64,000 bases of DNA from Cladopsammia gracilis (GCA_022457155.1 JAJGOT010000155.1:1335001-1399000), one strand, 5' to 3'; positions 42,581-54,925 are shown, numbered from the stretch's first letter. Numbers and translations are program-made. The notes: a model not told the origin generated them from the letters alone.

Positions 42581-42849
42581 CGCATGACGGAGGGTTAAGC
42601 TTCCCTGAGTAACAAAAAGCCAAATTGTATGATATAGCATGGAAATGTAGTTATGGCCAGTGTATGCATTATGTTTATATTTGTCTAGTTGTGACTCTTT
42701 GTTGTATCATATTGTATAGTGTATCAACAGTGGAATCTGAATAAAGTGAACCTTATATGTGCTGGTGGTAGGCTATTCACTGTACATGTTGGTCCACCGC
42801 TGGGCTTCGGTGGCTGCAGCACCATGCCAATCATGCAAACACATATGGT

Positions 42850-44030
42850 TGCGTCCTTATCCTATGGGAGACACCTTCACGAGTTAGGCCAGTCGTTCTG
42901 CGTGTGCAGTCTGCTTTATTGCTGTACTTCACCTGTGGGTAATCATCGATCTGGTCCCAGTGGGAGCCGTGAGTACTGACCGTAAAGCCATGAAACTAAG
43001 TCTTCCAGGCTGCGTGAGGTTAGCTCCCTCACTCAGTCAATGTTGCTGCTACTACACAAAACGAATCAGAAAGGGGGCCTCAGTTGCCCTCCTCAGCAAC
43101 ATACGGGCTGGGGGTGAAGCCTCGAATGCTGGGTCTCCATATCTATCCCAAATGCCAGCGTGCATTTGGGTCTGTGAGGGGGCTCTCTTTGCATCGTCGC
43201 AAAGCCCATCCGGCTGAGTACCAAGCTGGAAAAGTACCAGTGCAATGAATAAAAGCTCAGTGGGATCACGAGGAGATGGTACTCATGGCTAGGTTGGAGC
43301 TCGAGCTGCCAGCAGAGGGTGTTCCAAACATCAATCAATGATTGGTGGGCAGAATAGGTCTCAGTACTCTAGAAGCCATCAAGGGTGTCTGCAAGGGCTC
43401 GGCCTACCGTGAGCTAGTTGAGTCCATGCGTGTGGGCTCAATTGGCAGCCCTCTTTGTGAGGAGCCGGCTTCAGAGCGAGAAGAGTAGGAGGAGATAATT
43501 GAATGTGTTGCGTCCAAGGAGCCTGAAGGGCCAACCGTTAGACCCATATCAGTCTCTGTATCGGATGACTGGGCTACTAGGTTAAGGGAGGTCATTCCAA
43601 GACTTGGAATCCCTGATGGTATTAACATCTTTACCATACAGCCCGGTCTCGTTACACCTGAGACCAGGGAGATGATCGACGCTGAATATACCAGGTGGTG
43701 TCCACCCAAGGTCCAGAGTCAAAGTCGCTCAAACAGTAGACCACGGGTGCCTGGACAGTTGCCTACACGACCAAGGGCGAGGCGTAGAGCGGTCTACGCC
43801 CGCACACAGGCTGCATTTCAAAAGAACAAAAAGCACTGTGCTCGGAATGTTTTGTTGGGTGCCTGGAGGGTGGAGCCTACCACAGTACCTAAGCAACAAC
43901 AAGACCAGTACTGGCATGGTATCTTTCAAACACCGTCCAAAGACGATCAGCGTCAACCTGTGGCGAAGGGTCCTATCCAATGGGGTATTGTTGATCCAAT
44001 AGGGATATCGGATACGACCTCTGTTCTTAG
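42850..44030 (+). mobile_element. R2-type retrotransposon, copy 2, 5' part
   Basis: From gcgtccttatcctatgggag the sequence follows copy 1 (39773 onwards) through leader and coding start at high identity. The frame 43672-44000 reads MIDAEYTRWCPPKVQSQSRS and RRRAVYARTQAAFQKNKKHC, as in copy 1. It is cut at 44030 by the piggyBac insertion and resumes at 46882. In-frame stops (43487-43489, for example) show decay. Confidence 0.8.
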
Positions 44031-46881
44031 CCCTTTCATGCATTTTGTTGTTCCACAACCAAACAAACAATAGAAAAAAATCACATGATAATTATTTCAC
44101 CGACGAATGTTGGGGAAGAGCATTGGATACACAGAGATTAGACTGGGGATAGTGGAAGCCATTTTTGTTTTCACCGAATACATTGCGTGTTAATTGTTCA
44201 GACTGTAGACTTCTGGTGATCTAGGTAAGTAGAACTCCTTTGTGGAATGTTACTTTATCATTCGAAAGCGTCTCTAAAGATCTCTGTTTTTGATTAGAAA
44301 TGAACATTTGAAGTGATGAATATTATCGAGTCAAAGTGTGATCGATCCGTGTTGTTGTTCCAGAACAACAACATGCAGCAGGGGGTCAAATTTCCTTTTC
44401 ATCAGGACATCCTGTTTGAAGTAATTCTGTACTGTAAAATTGTAATTTTTTAAACGAGGACCTCTGTGATCTTACAAAGAACAAACATACTACCTTATTA
44501 TGTGGAAATTGCAGTCACTTTCGATTTTATGGCTTTTTATATGTTAGCTAATTTCAGATAACATTTCCGTCCTTTTTTTACTGCTATTTATTCTCACCTC
44601 TTCCCTTTTATCTCGTTTCACATGTGAGTTTTATTTACATGAGGCTTTAGATGTGTTCCATGCCTATATATTGTATTTTTCACTACATTTATCTTTCATC
44701 TTCAGGCATATAAAGCAATGGCTACATCTGGCCCTGCTTCAGTTTCTTCAGGCATATCAACAAGGTCCTTTTATGGACCAAGGGCTAGGGCCCAGCGTGA
44801 AAGACAGCATTTCCCAGTGATTGACCCTAATTTTGATGAAAGTGACATGGAAAGTGACTGCAATGAAGATGAACTGGCCAACATTGGTGAAGACAAAAGC
44901 ATCTATTCTGGCACAGAGGAAAGTGGTACTGATTCAGACGAAAGTGATGCTGATGTAGATGCTGGTGATGACAATGGAAGTGCCGTTGAAGAAAGCAACA
45001 CTGCAGGAAGCTTTGGTAGCAGTGGAAGTGCACAAAGTATGCGGTGGCACAAGCGGCAGCCTGAGCAGTATGTCACATACAAAGGTTAGCCTTTTCCTCC
45101 ACCTCCACTAAAGGAGCACACCCTACTACAGTATTTCAGGCAGTTTTTCAATGATTCCGTGATTGATCACCTTGTAGAACAGACAAACTTGTACTCTGTG
45201 CAGTCAACAGGGTCTTCAATTGGTAATGAAATGGAGATGTACTTGGGGATGCTGGTAATGATGTCAATCATCACATTACCACAAATAAAGATGTACTGGT
45301 TCAAGGAAACCAGTCCCTTCTGTGGCAGATGTCATGGCAATCAACCGCTTTGAAAAAATAAAACAGTTTTTTCATTGTTATGATAACACCAAACATCTCC
45401 CAATTACTCACAAGGACCATGACAAACTGAACAAGGTACGACCTGTTATCGAGTCTTTGGTGGGAAAATACAGGCAGGTACCTGAAGAGGAGTACCACTC
45501 CATGGATGAGCAAATCAACCCAACCAAGTGCCACACAAGTTTAAAACAGTACCTGCCCAACAAACCAAACAAGTTAGCGGCATAGAGTATAATTTTGAGG
45601 TATACACTGGAAAGTCAAACAAGGCAGAAGCCAAACCAGATTTACTCATGGGTGGTAATGTTGTTCTTTGACTATTTCTTTTCCTCGATAGCCCTGATGA
45701 ACTGCTTAAAAAAAGATGCCTTTTGGGCTGTTGCCACCATCCGAAAGGATTGCCTGAAAGGTGCAGCAGGGCATTTGCTGAGTGAAAAGGATATGAAGAA
45801 AGGTCATGGCTCCTTTGATTATGTTGTTGAGGCTAATTCTGGTGTAACTATTCTTTGTTTGTCCGATAATGGCTTGGTCCAACTGGTTTCCAACTATGTT
45901 GGAAATGATCTTGCTTCACAAGCATGGCGTTGGTCAAAAAAGGAGGGGAGGTTTATTCACATTGAAAGGCCAAATAATGGTTGTAGAGTACAACAGCCAC
46001 ATAGGTGGTGTTGATTTATGCAACATGATGCTTGCTTTGTATCACATCCGTCACCGGTCAACAAAGTACTACATGCACATTGTATTTTATTGCATTGGGG
46101 TGGCCGTTGTCAATGGTTGGCTATAGGCGGCACATGGATCAGAAAAATGTGCCAGCTAAAATCAGCTTTCCCTGCTACAGTTTCAAGTCTTTGTAATGCT
46201 GGAAAAGTCTGTGGTGAAGGTACACGGGCAAGAGGCAGACCCTCTTCAACTTCCCCTGTTCCTGCTGCTGCACCTTCCAGAAAAAAGGCAGCATCAGTAC
46301 CTAATCCAACCAGGGATGTTCAGCTTGATCAAGTTGGCCACTTTCCAGAGTTTGAAGAAAAACAACAGCATTGTTGGCAATGAAAAACTGGCTACTCACA
46401 CAAAATGTCAAAAATGTGGAGTCCATCTCTGTTTGGTTAAGGCAAGGAACTGCTTTACTGCCTTTCATGGTGTGTAATAACATTATTTGACATTTGTCCC
46501 CTGTTTTTCACAATTTGTGTTTGACTTGGACTTTGAAAAAAACTAAACTAAATGAAACATACAGCATAATTGATACAAAACCTGTATCTGCCAAGTCAGC
46601 ATTTTTTTAGAATTATTGCATGAATATTATATAAAGAGTTATATCTTGTTCTATACTAATGTGTTGTACAAGAATTTAAGTGTAATTAAACATTTTGTTC
46701 TGAGGAAATTTGTGTTTTCATTGCCGTTTCTGCATGTTGTTGTTCGACATGTCATTCCGTTGCCCATGGCAACGTGATATCAACATTTGATTCATGAAAG
46801 TGTCGTCAGCATATCAACTGTTACTTACTTTTTAAGAGAAATATTTTTTCTATTACACCTCTGAATTCATGCATGAACAGG
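44031..46881 (+). mobile_element. piggyBac transposon inserted in R2-type copy 2
   Basis: The left tip CCCTTTCATGCATTTTG and the inverted right tip CCTGTTCATGCATGAATT match as imperfect TIRs. Right flank TTAA (46882-46885); left flank TTAG (44027-44030), one base off TTAA. The R2-type sequence resumes immediately afterwards, which proves the insertion and its borders. The transposase within is broken. Confidence 0.88.
44718..46477 (+). pseudogene. piggyBac transposase (DDE_Tnp_1_7), broken
   Basis: N-terminus MATSGPASVSSGISTRSF from ATG 44718, then an acidic linker (about residues 36-95). A TAG at 45087-45089 interrupts the frame, which continues LLQYFRQFFNDSVIDHLVEQ to 45353. A shift near 45315 leads to RFEKIKQFFHCYDNTKHLP and the first Asp in SMDEQINP (45505-45507). 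After a stop and small losses come FFDYFFSS (second Asp 45670-45672) and CLSDNGLVQLVSN (third Asp 45865-45867). The C-terminal Cys finger TKCQKCGVHLCLVKARNCF ends at about 46477. Normal piggyBac transposases are about 550-600 residues; parts between the first and second Asp are missing. Confidence 0.85.
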
Positions 46882-46938
46882 TTAAGGATATGTCGGATGG
46901 AGCCCCAGGGCCAGATGGCCGGACCCTTGATGATCTGA
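46882..46938 (+). mobile_element. R2-type copy 2 resumes, short stub
   Basis: ggatatgtcggatggagccc and on to gatgatctga is identical to 40947-40999 of copy 1 over 53 bases. It encodes the RT start MSDGAPGPDGRTLDDL and then gives way to hAT sequence, marking the 3' break of copy 2. Confidence 0.9.
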
Positions 46939-47675
46939 TCCCTATTTCACAAGAAAATAACAGAAGGAGAGGGTCTTGTGGAATGCTTTTCTGGCAGCAT
47001 ACTGGCTTGCAAAGGAGGAAATTGCTAATCAGAAATTTCCTTCCTTAGTCAACCTTTTAAAAATTGTAAGCCCAGAAACCATTAAGTTTTTCACCTATTC
47101 ATGGAAGACAGTTTGGTCTATTTTCCTCACTATAGGACAGCTCTCATGGAAAGGCTTTTAAAGCACGCAAATGAAGCTGTTATGGATTACTGAGTGACAA
47201 AACCGCAGATATCTTGCTGATGGAAATTCAAATAACCTTCGTTCAGTTTTTCAATCGCAAGACGGAAAAAGTGGAAATGCACTTGTTTGTTAAGGACATT
47301 TTGAAAGTATCTTCCTCTGCCAATGCCGAGACCATGTTCAACATTTTAACCAAAAAGTTGAACGAGCAAGGTCTACAGCTTCCAAAGTTGAGCCCAATGG
47401 CCTCCAATGGAGCTGCAGTCATGACAGGTGAACGTTCTGGAGAACCTGCCTTTCTTAAAGAGGTCAACAGCAAAATGATGACATTTCACTGCTTGTGTCA
47501 CAAGCTAGCCCTTGCCTGCACTGACACCACCAGCGACAAAGACTATATAAACACTGAGCTGTGGTTGAAACAACCATGGAAGATGTTCGAAAATTCACCA
47601 AAGCGGATGGCCATGTACATGAAAGTTCAGCTCCAAGTCAAGTCAGTTCCCTCCCACCAAAAATCAAAGAACTAA

Positions 47676-47905
47676 CTTCGTTGTCATCTTTCACAATCAA
47701 TATTAGGAATTATGATTTTTAAATTTTTGATGTTCAAACATTTTTTCTTCACTTGTTTCATTTATATTATTATATTGTATGTTGAATAGTCTTTTAAATA
47801 TTGTATATTTGTTTAGATTTATTTATTATACAGGGCCCCTCTTGATACCAGCTTCGGCTGAATGGGCTACCCTGTTTTTAAATAAAGTTTAAATGATTGA
47901 TTCAA
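47676..47905 (+). mobile_element. LINE 3' tail inserted in hAT fragment C
   Basis: An AT-rich 3' region ending cagggcccctcttgatacca, gctacccTG and aataaag, then a TGATT repeat. A closely similar 3' end lies at 57055-57132 (cagggcccacactgataaca, gtggctaccctgtttaaa). This is a short 5'-truncated non-LTR insertion. Confidence 0.6.
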
Positions 47906-48815
47906 TTGTCAGACAAGGGCAAGAAGTTCAAGAAAGCACGCCAAACAAGATGGCTTTCTTTTCACACTGCCACTTCTGCACTTTTTGAAGACTACTTGGC
48001 CATTCTTTAACGTTAAGACAGCTAAAGATGATAATGCTATAGCATGTGGTGGCCTCCTCAGTAAAGTGAAGACAGCAAAATTCATTGGATTCATCTACAT
48101 CTTAAATACTGTCCTTCCCATCATCTTTTCTCTAAGCAACATTTTTCAGAAGGGGACAATAAATTTTTCTCACATAAAGCCCTCCATTGATTACACTCTT
48201 GCCAAGCTAAATGAAGTAATGCAGGCCAAGTCACCCATTCTTGATTTGAAAGGTCCTTCTTCCAGCTTTTGGAAGTGAGCCTTTCTCCTGCCATGGAGTA
48301 ACAGCTCTCAAAATATGTCAGGTCACTCAAGGAAATTTAACAATGCCTTGCCAGTAGTAAGTGCTTTCTTCATATTTGATCCTTTGGCTGTTCCTAATCC
48401 TGGATCACCGGGCGTTAAGGATTATGGTACAAACGAAGTGAAGATCTTGGCTAAGCACTTCTATCCTGGTGACACCAGACAACTTAAGCTTCTCGTGGAA
48501 TGGAAGAAATACAGGTACGACTTGTCAAGTTGGAAACTTTCCATTCCAGATGAGGTGAGAAAGAGCCATGAGGCCACCTCTACAGAATGGTGCCTCACAC
48601 GACTCTTGACACTGCAGACATCCTACAGCCTTGTTTTTTTTCAGCTCTGGTACACATTGCTGAGATGTGTCTTGATGCCTGTTTTGAATGCTTGGCCAGG
48701 GCATGGATGCAGTGCCCTGAAGCGTGTGAAGACAAGACTGAGGAGCAGGTTATCAGTTGAGATGCTTCAGACATTTTTAGCGATCACCATTAATGGCCAA
48801 AGGTTGGCACTCCAG

Positions 48816-49053
48816 GGCCAGGTTGTTCAAAGCACGATTAAGCTAACTCAGGATTAGCGTCAATTTTGAATCCAGTTAAACAACTCAACAACTGAACATT
48901 TTCCAAAGTTTTCTGCCCTTCAGTTTGGACTTTAACTTATCTTCACAACTAGCTACAAATGACCTTTTGAAAACATTTTTAAACAGAGAAATGGAATCCT
49001 CGGTTAAATTTTAATCCAGGATTAGAGTTAATCGGCTTTCGAACAACCGGGCC
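48816..49053. mobile_element. 238-bp MITE with CAG target duplication
   Basis: Inverted ends GGCCAGGTTGTTCAAAGC and (inverted right end) GGCCCGGTTGTTCGAAAGC, with further pairing inward (gattaa, ggatta, aatttt). CAG flanks both sides (48813-48815, 49054-49056). Removing the element and one CAG restores an uninterrupted hAT reading frame across the site, so the borders are secure. A 3-bp duplication fits PIF/Harbinger-type MITEs. Confidence 0.85.
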
Positions 49054-49409
49054 CAGAGTGTGAGTCTCTGATAACTGCTGCTGTGGAGCTTTGGGAGAGC
49101 CAAAAGAAAAGAAGGAAGCTTCCAAGAGACAGGGCTGCACCCATTCCAACTGCAAGCAATGAGGCAGCAAACCACCATGTTCCTGCAGCAAGCGCTGCTG
49201 CTGATGCAGCTGTACAGACAGCTGAGAATGATCAGGAGCAGCCTCTTGATACCAACATCATCTGCAACTGTGCTAACCAAATTAACGAAGTTGCAGTGCT
49301 CACAACTGAACTCAATCTTGCCATAGATTCCAACAGATTCTTTGACGAAGAAATCTATTCAGATGGCTCTTATGACAGTGGGGAAGAGGACCTCAAGTAC
49401 TTCTTTTAA

Positions 49410-49934
49410 ACCTTCAATAAGTGTATTATCTCTGAATATTCTGCATTTGATATTATTATAATTTGAACACAATTTGTGTAATTACGTGATTGATTGACAT
49501 AAGGAATAAATAAATATTAAGAAAATTGTAAGTTAATAAAGTATAACAAGTAAGTATGACAAAATGTAGACCGGGGAAAAGAAAGGACAATTAGGTCAAT
49601 CATTAATTTTCACAATATACGAAAATCAAGCTGCTTAATTTATTGAAGAAACATAAAGAATCTGTTGGCAAACTGATTTTATTAATTACACCTGATAGTC
49701 TCATTTTTGCTTAAGAATGAGTTATTTTTGTCGAGTAAATCCAATGGTCTAAATGCAATATTTTTGTCCCGGAATGCAGGAAATCTCATCTCTGCAGACA
49801 TAAAATGACCCCCCTTGAAGATCGGCCCTCAGGGCCTCATCTGTAGCCGCCTATTAACATTTTTTGGCCAGCTCTTCAAAAATCAACTGGGAACCCTGAG
49901 TCCACCTCAAAAACAGTTACAACTGGGGACGTAA
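49410..49934. other. Noncoding, nothing recognised
   Basis: An AT-rich stretch after the hAT stop. It contains aataaataaatatt near 49505, a possible polyadenylation region for the hAT gene. Confidence 0.35.
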
Positions 49935-50122
49935 TGTTTTGTAAAATTTGTAAGAAGGCATCCAAAATATACAAAACTACTGCCCATAACAATGTCATCA
50001 TGGAGGGCTGCTTTTCACTTCACTTAGAATCAGTTAAGATTCACAAGACCTCCACAAATCATGTGAGGGCAACTACAATTGTAGTAGCTAAAACAGAACC
50101 AGAAAAGACTCCAGCTTATTAA
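49935..50122 (+). pseudogene. hAT N-terminal zinc-finger fragment
   Basis: A 62-codon frame: MFCKICKKASK, then GCFSLHLESVKIHKTSTNHV. The Cys pair and the H-x5-H pair with 'S..H' spacing match the TTF/BED-like finger at the N-terminus of ZNF862-like hAT proteins, the family of fragments A-C. It lies downstream of fragment C, so it starts another, otherwise lost, copy. Confidence 0.5.
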
Positions 50123-51382
50123 ATGATTTGCACCTTAAATAAGGAACTCTAGAAAAGTTGTCCAAGTTGTTTTGGGCTTGCCATGGATTGGCAATACACG
50201 ACAGGCCGTACTCACACTACACATGTAGTCAATACAGGTAAATAGCATTGTACTTTTCAGTTTGGTTAAAACCGCTTATCAGTAACTATAGTGACGTCGT
50301 TTGGAATAATAATCAAATATATGTCAAGAATGTGTATTACATGACGGAAATAAAACACAAATGTTTAACTTAAACATAATTTTATCACTGTTCTTTCTAT
50401 AATTCCACGCTTTTGCCCGGGAAACCCAAACTTTGCCTGGGCAAGTAGATCATCAGACATACTTGCCCGGCTGACAACTTGAATATGGATCCCCAGTATT
50501 GCACAGTAAAATAACGTTTGTTCATTTTTTTTTATTTGTATTGAATTTACATAAAGGAAATCACAAAAAATTTATAGTTCAGGAAAGGATAAAATTTTCA
50601 TGTTGGATTTTTCTCGAGACTTTGTAATCACATTTCAGAAAGGGAAACTGTCACTAGTCAGTACAAGATTATATAAAAAGCATGCTCACATAAAACAGAT
50701 AAAGTTCTTACAATTTAAGGAGTATTGTTCACTGTAAAGAATTAAAATGTAATAGGCAAATTATTAAGCAAGTTGCTTTTCGAATAGCACACAATTTCCA
50801 GTGAACTTGAGCTGTTAAAAATGAGCTTTTACTGTAGACTATATCACCAAAAACATGATCGGCTGTGGTGAGTAAAAATAAAAGTGATTGTTTTGCTCCA
50901 GGTATACATTGTATTATTTGCTCTCATAATTCCGTTTTCCCCAGAACACAATTTATGTTATTTCTTTGTGATGATGTGGTTTTTTCTTATCACCCAAAAA
51001 GCACCTGTTGTGTAGGCTACATGTTTGTGACAAAATTAGCAAGGTTAACATCTGGACTGTGTGGGTGGTCTTAAGTTAGATTCTTCAAACTCTGTTGCCC
51101 AGAATTCCACAATGTAAATTTCTGGCAACCTCAACCCCGGCATTGGCCAAATGTGCAATCTCGTCTGCCCACCAGCGGTACACTGGGACTTTAGACCATC
51201 AAATGTAACCCGTTATTTTATAGAAAGAAATAGGGCCCTACTGGGTCCGGGTGTTCTGCTGATATAGTGCAAAATGTGTAGCATACAAGCAAATGTCATT
51301 TGACAAACGATTTGAGTTTATTTTGGTGACAGGAATGCTGACAATAATTAGTTAAAAACTATCCATCAAACTCAGTCAAGCA
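50123..51382. other. Noncoding; TTGCCCGG words
   Basis: No credible gene. Near 50410-50475 the words gcccgggaaa, gcctgggcaagta and acttgcccgg occur, and acttgcccgatcgggcaact at 52034-52053 is a related palindrome, perhaps a dispersed repeat. A 69-codon frame at 50865-51074 is unsupported. Confidence 0.35.
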
Positions 51383-51388
51383 TAACAA

Positions 51389-51937
51389 GAGGGTGGTAAA
51401 GGGGGGGTCTGGATCACGTTTCACGAAAAATAAAATTGTCATTTCACGTTTCACGGAGAATAAAATGGCCATTTCACGAAAAAAAAACATTCCTTACTTT
51501 TTGCTAATTAAATTACATCCAAAGTACAGCTTTGTTTGTTGTCTTCACCGACCGTCCACTCCTCGTTCTTCCTGATGTAAAAAGAAAGCTGAGTTCTTTG
51601 TTTTGCTGATGTTGTGTAAAATTACCTAACCTTGTAGAGTGACCTGGGGTCCAGAATGACGATCAGTCACGGTCATGCATTCGTCACGCTATTTACCACC
51701 GACGTACTTAAGCGCTTACTGGATAATTTTTTGGGAGGAAGAAAGAATCACGGTTTACAGTAGCATTTCACGAGAAAAAAACAACAGTCATTTTGCAGTG
51801 CTCATGAAAAAAAGTCGATTTACGGTTTACGGGTATGTAACCAAATCACGTTTCACGAGAAAAAAACAGCCATTTCACAATTCACGGGAAAATAAAAAGG
51901 CCTTTCACGGATCACGAAAAAACCCTTTACCACCCTC
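51389..51937. mobile_element. Unclassified 549-bp TIR element, 6-bp duplication
   Basis: Inverted ends GAGGGTGGTAAAGGG (51389-51403) and CCCTTTACCACCCTC (51923-51937), perfect over 15 bp. The identical 6-bp flanks TAACAA (51383-51388, 51938-51943) are the target duplication. The interior carries many variants of tttcacgaaaaataaaat near both ends and no gene. Six-base duplications are made by IS3EU- and Polinton-type elements among others; the class is not settled. Confidence 0.85.
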
Positions 51938-51943
51938 TAACAA

Positions 51944-54570
51944 TGGGCATGGCTCGACACTAACACTTACCCACTTATTACTGGAAAGTAAAATTTTTGA
52001 GTGGAAAGCAAAAAAAGCAAATAAACTGAAAATACTTGCCCGATCGGGCAACTACTTCTAGACAACGTGGAAAGTATTTTTTTAAAAACAGCCAAATAAA
52101 GAAAAGAAAACGGATGTGTTTAGTTATTACAAGAGAGATATCTTGCTGAACATTTAAGTTTAACAATAAGAGTCGTGTTTTTCTATCTCCGCCATCTCGG
52201 AATCGTCAGATCAAGAAACCCTGGGTACACAATTGATGATGCAATCGACCACACTCACCATTTTTCCTTTTTAAGTCGTGAATACGACTTATCGCGGTTA
52301 CTGGAGAAAAGTCACTCGCTCATCGTAAACTTTATATTAAATTTATATTAAATTGTTGATATGTTACACTTTGGTATAGCATACATGGATTAAATGAGAC
52401 TAAACCAAGTCCTTCATTGCGTCCTTGTGTTTACGAATGTTCGATGAGATGAAACGTCGGTTTGGGAAAACGTTGGGGTTCTTTTACTTGTTATTATTGT
52501 TTGGCAAGGATATCTGACATTAATAATGAAGGAAAAGGTAAGTTTGTCCTGTAATTTTCATTTTCGCTAGTAAAAATTCCTTCGTGTGAGGCTGACAAAC
52601 ATTGCAGAGCTGAGATTGCACAGTACACACCGTAATTCATCTTTAAAGCACTGTTGATAAAAATCACAGTGGATTTTACTTGCCACGTGTTTGCTATACG
52701 CTCTGGAGAATAACCCAGGACTCCCTCAGCTACACATGAAGGTTTTAGAGGTCCTTCTTTGGTAAAAGATATTGGTACGTGGATCTGCAACATAAGGCCT
52801 AAGTAGTCAACATGAACAATCTAAGAGGACCACCTTGTGTAGGGTAGGAAAAGGTCCAATGGTTGTTTCATATTTGCGACTTGGCTCACAAGAAGCCTTT
52901 GATTACCAACTGAGAGTCAAACAGCTGGAACATACCCGAAGCATTTCAGGCCCCTACTTGAAAAGAACAATTTCAATTTTGATTTTGGGTCAAGTCAAAT
53001 TGTTGCATTGTTGAGAATTTTTGAATTTTCAGTTTTAGTGGCGGTGCTTTTTGATACAGATAGCGAAGACAAATTTTGCTGATTTACTGCAGAAAAACTT
53101 CCATAACGTTGCCAAACTGCAACGCACGGTTATACAACCAGTTACAATAATTGTATGAATTCTCTTTTTCTTTTAGGACAGTCCAGGAATGTCAGATAGC
53201 ATGCCAAGAAGCCAAGGATTTAAAAGAAAACTTTTAAATAAATTCCCTTTTCATTAGGTTTTCTAATTTTATATCCAATGCTGATAATGTATTAATTTTT
53301 ATAAGATAATTATGAGTTTTTTAATTCAATGAAAGTCTTGTCTTTATTTTAACACAATAAAATTATATTTTAATAATATTCTAAAAGAAATAATAACTTG
53401 TTATAGTTTTTTATATTGGTGTCCATCGCAGTTGTGCATTTATTCAAGGATTTCCTACAACTGAACAACTGAAGACAGCTTCCAGGAGCCAGCTTCTTGC
53501 TATCCTTCAAGTACTCGGCACTTGATGTATAAAGAATGCAACATAGAAGCAATCACCCTTTTGAACTTTATACTTATGGCTCAATCTCTAACTGAGTCCT
53601 CAGGCTTTTTGTTAGCGGTTGGTTGCCTTAGAGAGACCCTGGGGTGGGCAGTGGAAATGACGTGTTTCTGGCAAAAAACAATAGGTTCTTACACGGAACA
53701 GCCAGTCAAAAACCCCAGTCTCTCACCAGGCGACAACCCACTGACCAAAGGGCATGTGAACTCTGGGTACAAGATCAAGTTGTGACTGTTCCAAGTATTT
53801 TTCTAACAATAGCTGTTAGTCTCCACTTAATCTGGAACCCTATACTTTACATTCAACCTTAGAAAAATTCGAGGAAATTGTAAAACTTGTTGAATTTTCA
53901 TTTGAAAATTTTCAGGATAAAAGTATATACCCTGCATGGTTGTTCTGAAAACATTCCTGCCCATAGACTCAACTGAAAATACTGTTCCATACATAAAAAA
54001 AGAACCTGGGATACTGCAGAATATGAGAGTTTTACAGCTTTCTGAATGGCTATATTCTTTATGTATAGCGGAATCCAGTTCGACCTCTTATCAGCGAGAG
54101 TCCGATTACTGCGCTTTTCAATAACATGTAGAATCCAAAATTCAAATCACTATTGACAGATGCGTTTTTCGCTGCCATCAATCAAACAAAATGGATAGAA
54201 ATTCACCAATCTAAGGGCTGAAGATGGTTCATGTGGGAATGAGAATGGCAACGAAAATTCCCAGACCCGCACCTGGGATGCTGGATTGCCGCAATTTCAA
54301 CTCAGGAGAGAGAGGGAGTCTGGCTGCAGTTTCTACAACCTCTTCAGCAAATCAGAATCAGAAGACTATCCACATCTAAAAAAGGAAAGGTTGAAATTGA
54401 AGGGCCGAGAGCATAACCAGCCTATGTGGAATTTAAGGCCTATTTTATTTTTTCATGCTCAGCTTTGTCCATTTTTGGCATGTGAACTACAAATTCGTTG
54501 TAAAACATTGTTCAGAATTTTTTTGTTGTTTTTTCCCGTCATTTTCAAGAAATTCCACATGCAAAAAAAT
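51944..54570. other. Noncoding; no recognised gene
   Basis: About 2.6 kb. It holds the second copy of the repeat seen at position 1 (52862-52905). Open frames at 52793-52494 (minus, 99 codons), 53522-53785 (plus, 87) and 54286-54627 (plus, 113) match nothing known and have no splice or promoter support that I can defend. Confidence 0.35.
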
Positions 54571-54925
54571 AAATCAAAGGCTCCTATTGTAACGCAATAT
54601 TGCAGTAAGCTTCTGTTTTCATACTGACACAGTTTGATAGTTTTTTTAAATTAAAAGTAAGGATTTTTGATGAACGCAAAAAAAGGGAAATCACTTTCAT
54701 AATGTCCATTTCGGAAAAAAAAAGAATGCTGAGTGTGAATCAAACCCGGAGCCGTCCAAGCGCAAATCCTGGACCCAAACCACTAGACCACAGAGGAACA
54801 CATGCTCAGCTCAGCCTAAGTTTTATTATTTATAGGCAGATACGCGTCAAAATGTGTACCTCGATTTGAAAATCCTTTCAGATCGATTTTAATGTTGCAT
54901 TAAAGACTCCAAACGCGAAACAGCA
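54571..54925 (-). repeat. tRNA-headed SINE-like repeat, copy 1
   Basis: On the minus strand near 54805-54735, tgtggtctagtggtt (A-box-like) and ccgggtttgattc (B-box-like) sit about 45 bases apart, but the acceptor and T stems do not pair, so it is not a working tRNA. The flanking sequence (cagtaagcttctgttttcat, agatcgattttaatgttgca) recurs at 60556-60935 in the same order and strand. Confidence 0.55.

Larger units (their letters stand above)
39473..42640 (+). mobile_element. R2-type non-LTR retrotransposon, copy 1, deleted
   Basis: Leader 39473-40202, then coding sequence in three frames to about 42580. It has R2-group hallmarks: a single ORF with RT, then a CCHC zinc knuckle, then a restriction-like endonuclease. 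The RT is truncated by an internal deletion, and frames shift at about 41510 and 41885. R2 elements classically insert in 28S rDNA, but no rDNA is seen here. Confidence 0.75.
46939..49409 (+). pseudogene. hAT (ZNF862-like) transposase fragment C, longest
   Basis: Blocks in order: WNAFLAAYWLAKEEIANQKF (46978), ADTMF-type helix and MASNGAAVMTGERSGEPAFL with CLCHKLALACTDTTSDK (47214-47540), FENSPKRMAMYMKVQL, then, after a LINE-tail insertion, TAKFIGFIYILNTVLPIIF (48070-48130), a broken RT-like gap, LNAWPGHGCSALKRVKTRLR and LSVEMLQTFLAITINGQ (48680-48800). A 238-bp MITE follows, then ITAAVELWE-type sequence and an acidic Ser/Asp end DGSYDSGEEDLKYFF (stop 49407). Conserved hAT acidic and Trp positions are partly kept. 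Multiple frame breaks. Confidence 0.75.

Noticed and set aside
39473..42640. rDNA-linked R2 insertion
   Set aside because: No 28S sequence flanks either copy.
54735..54805. Functional tRNA gene (minus strand)
   Set aside because: A- and B-box words exist but the acceptor and T stems do not pair; fits a SINE head.
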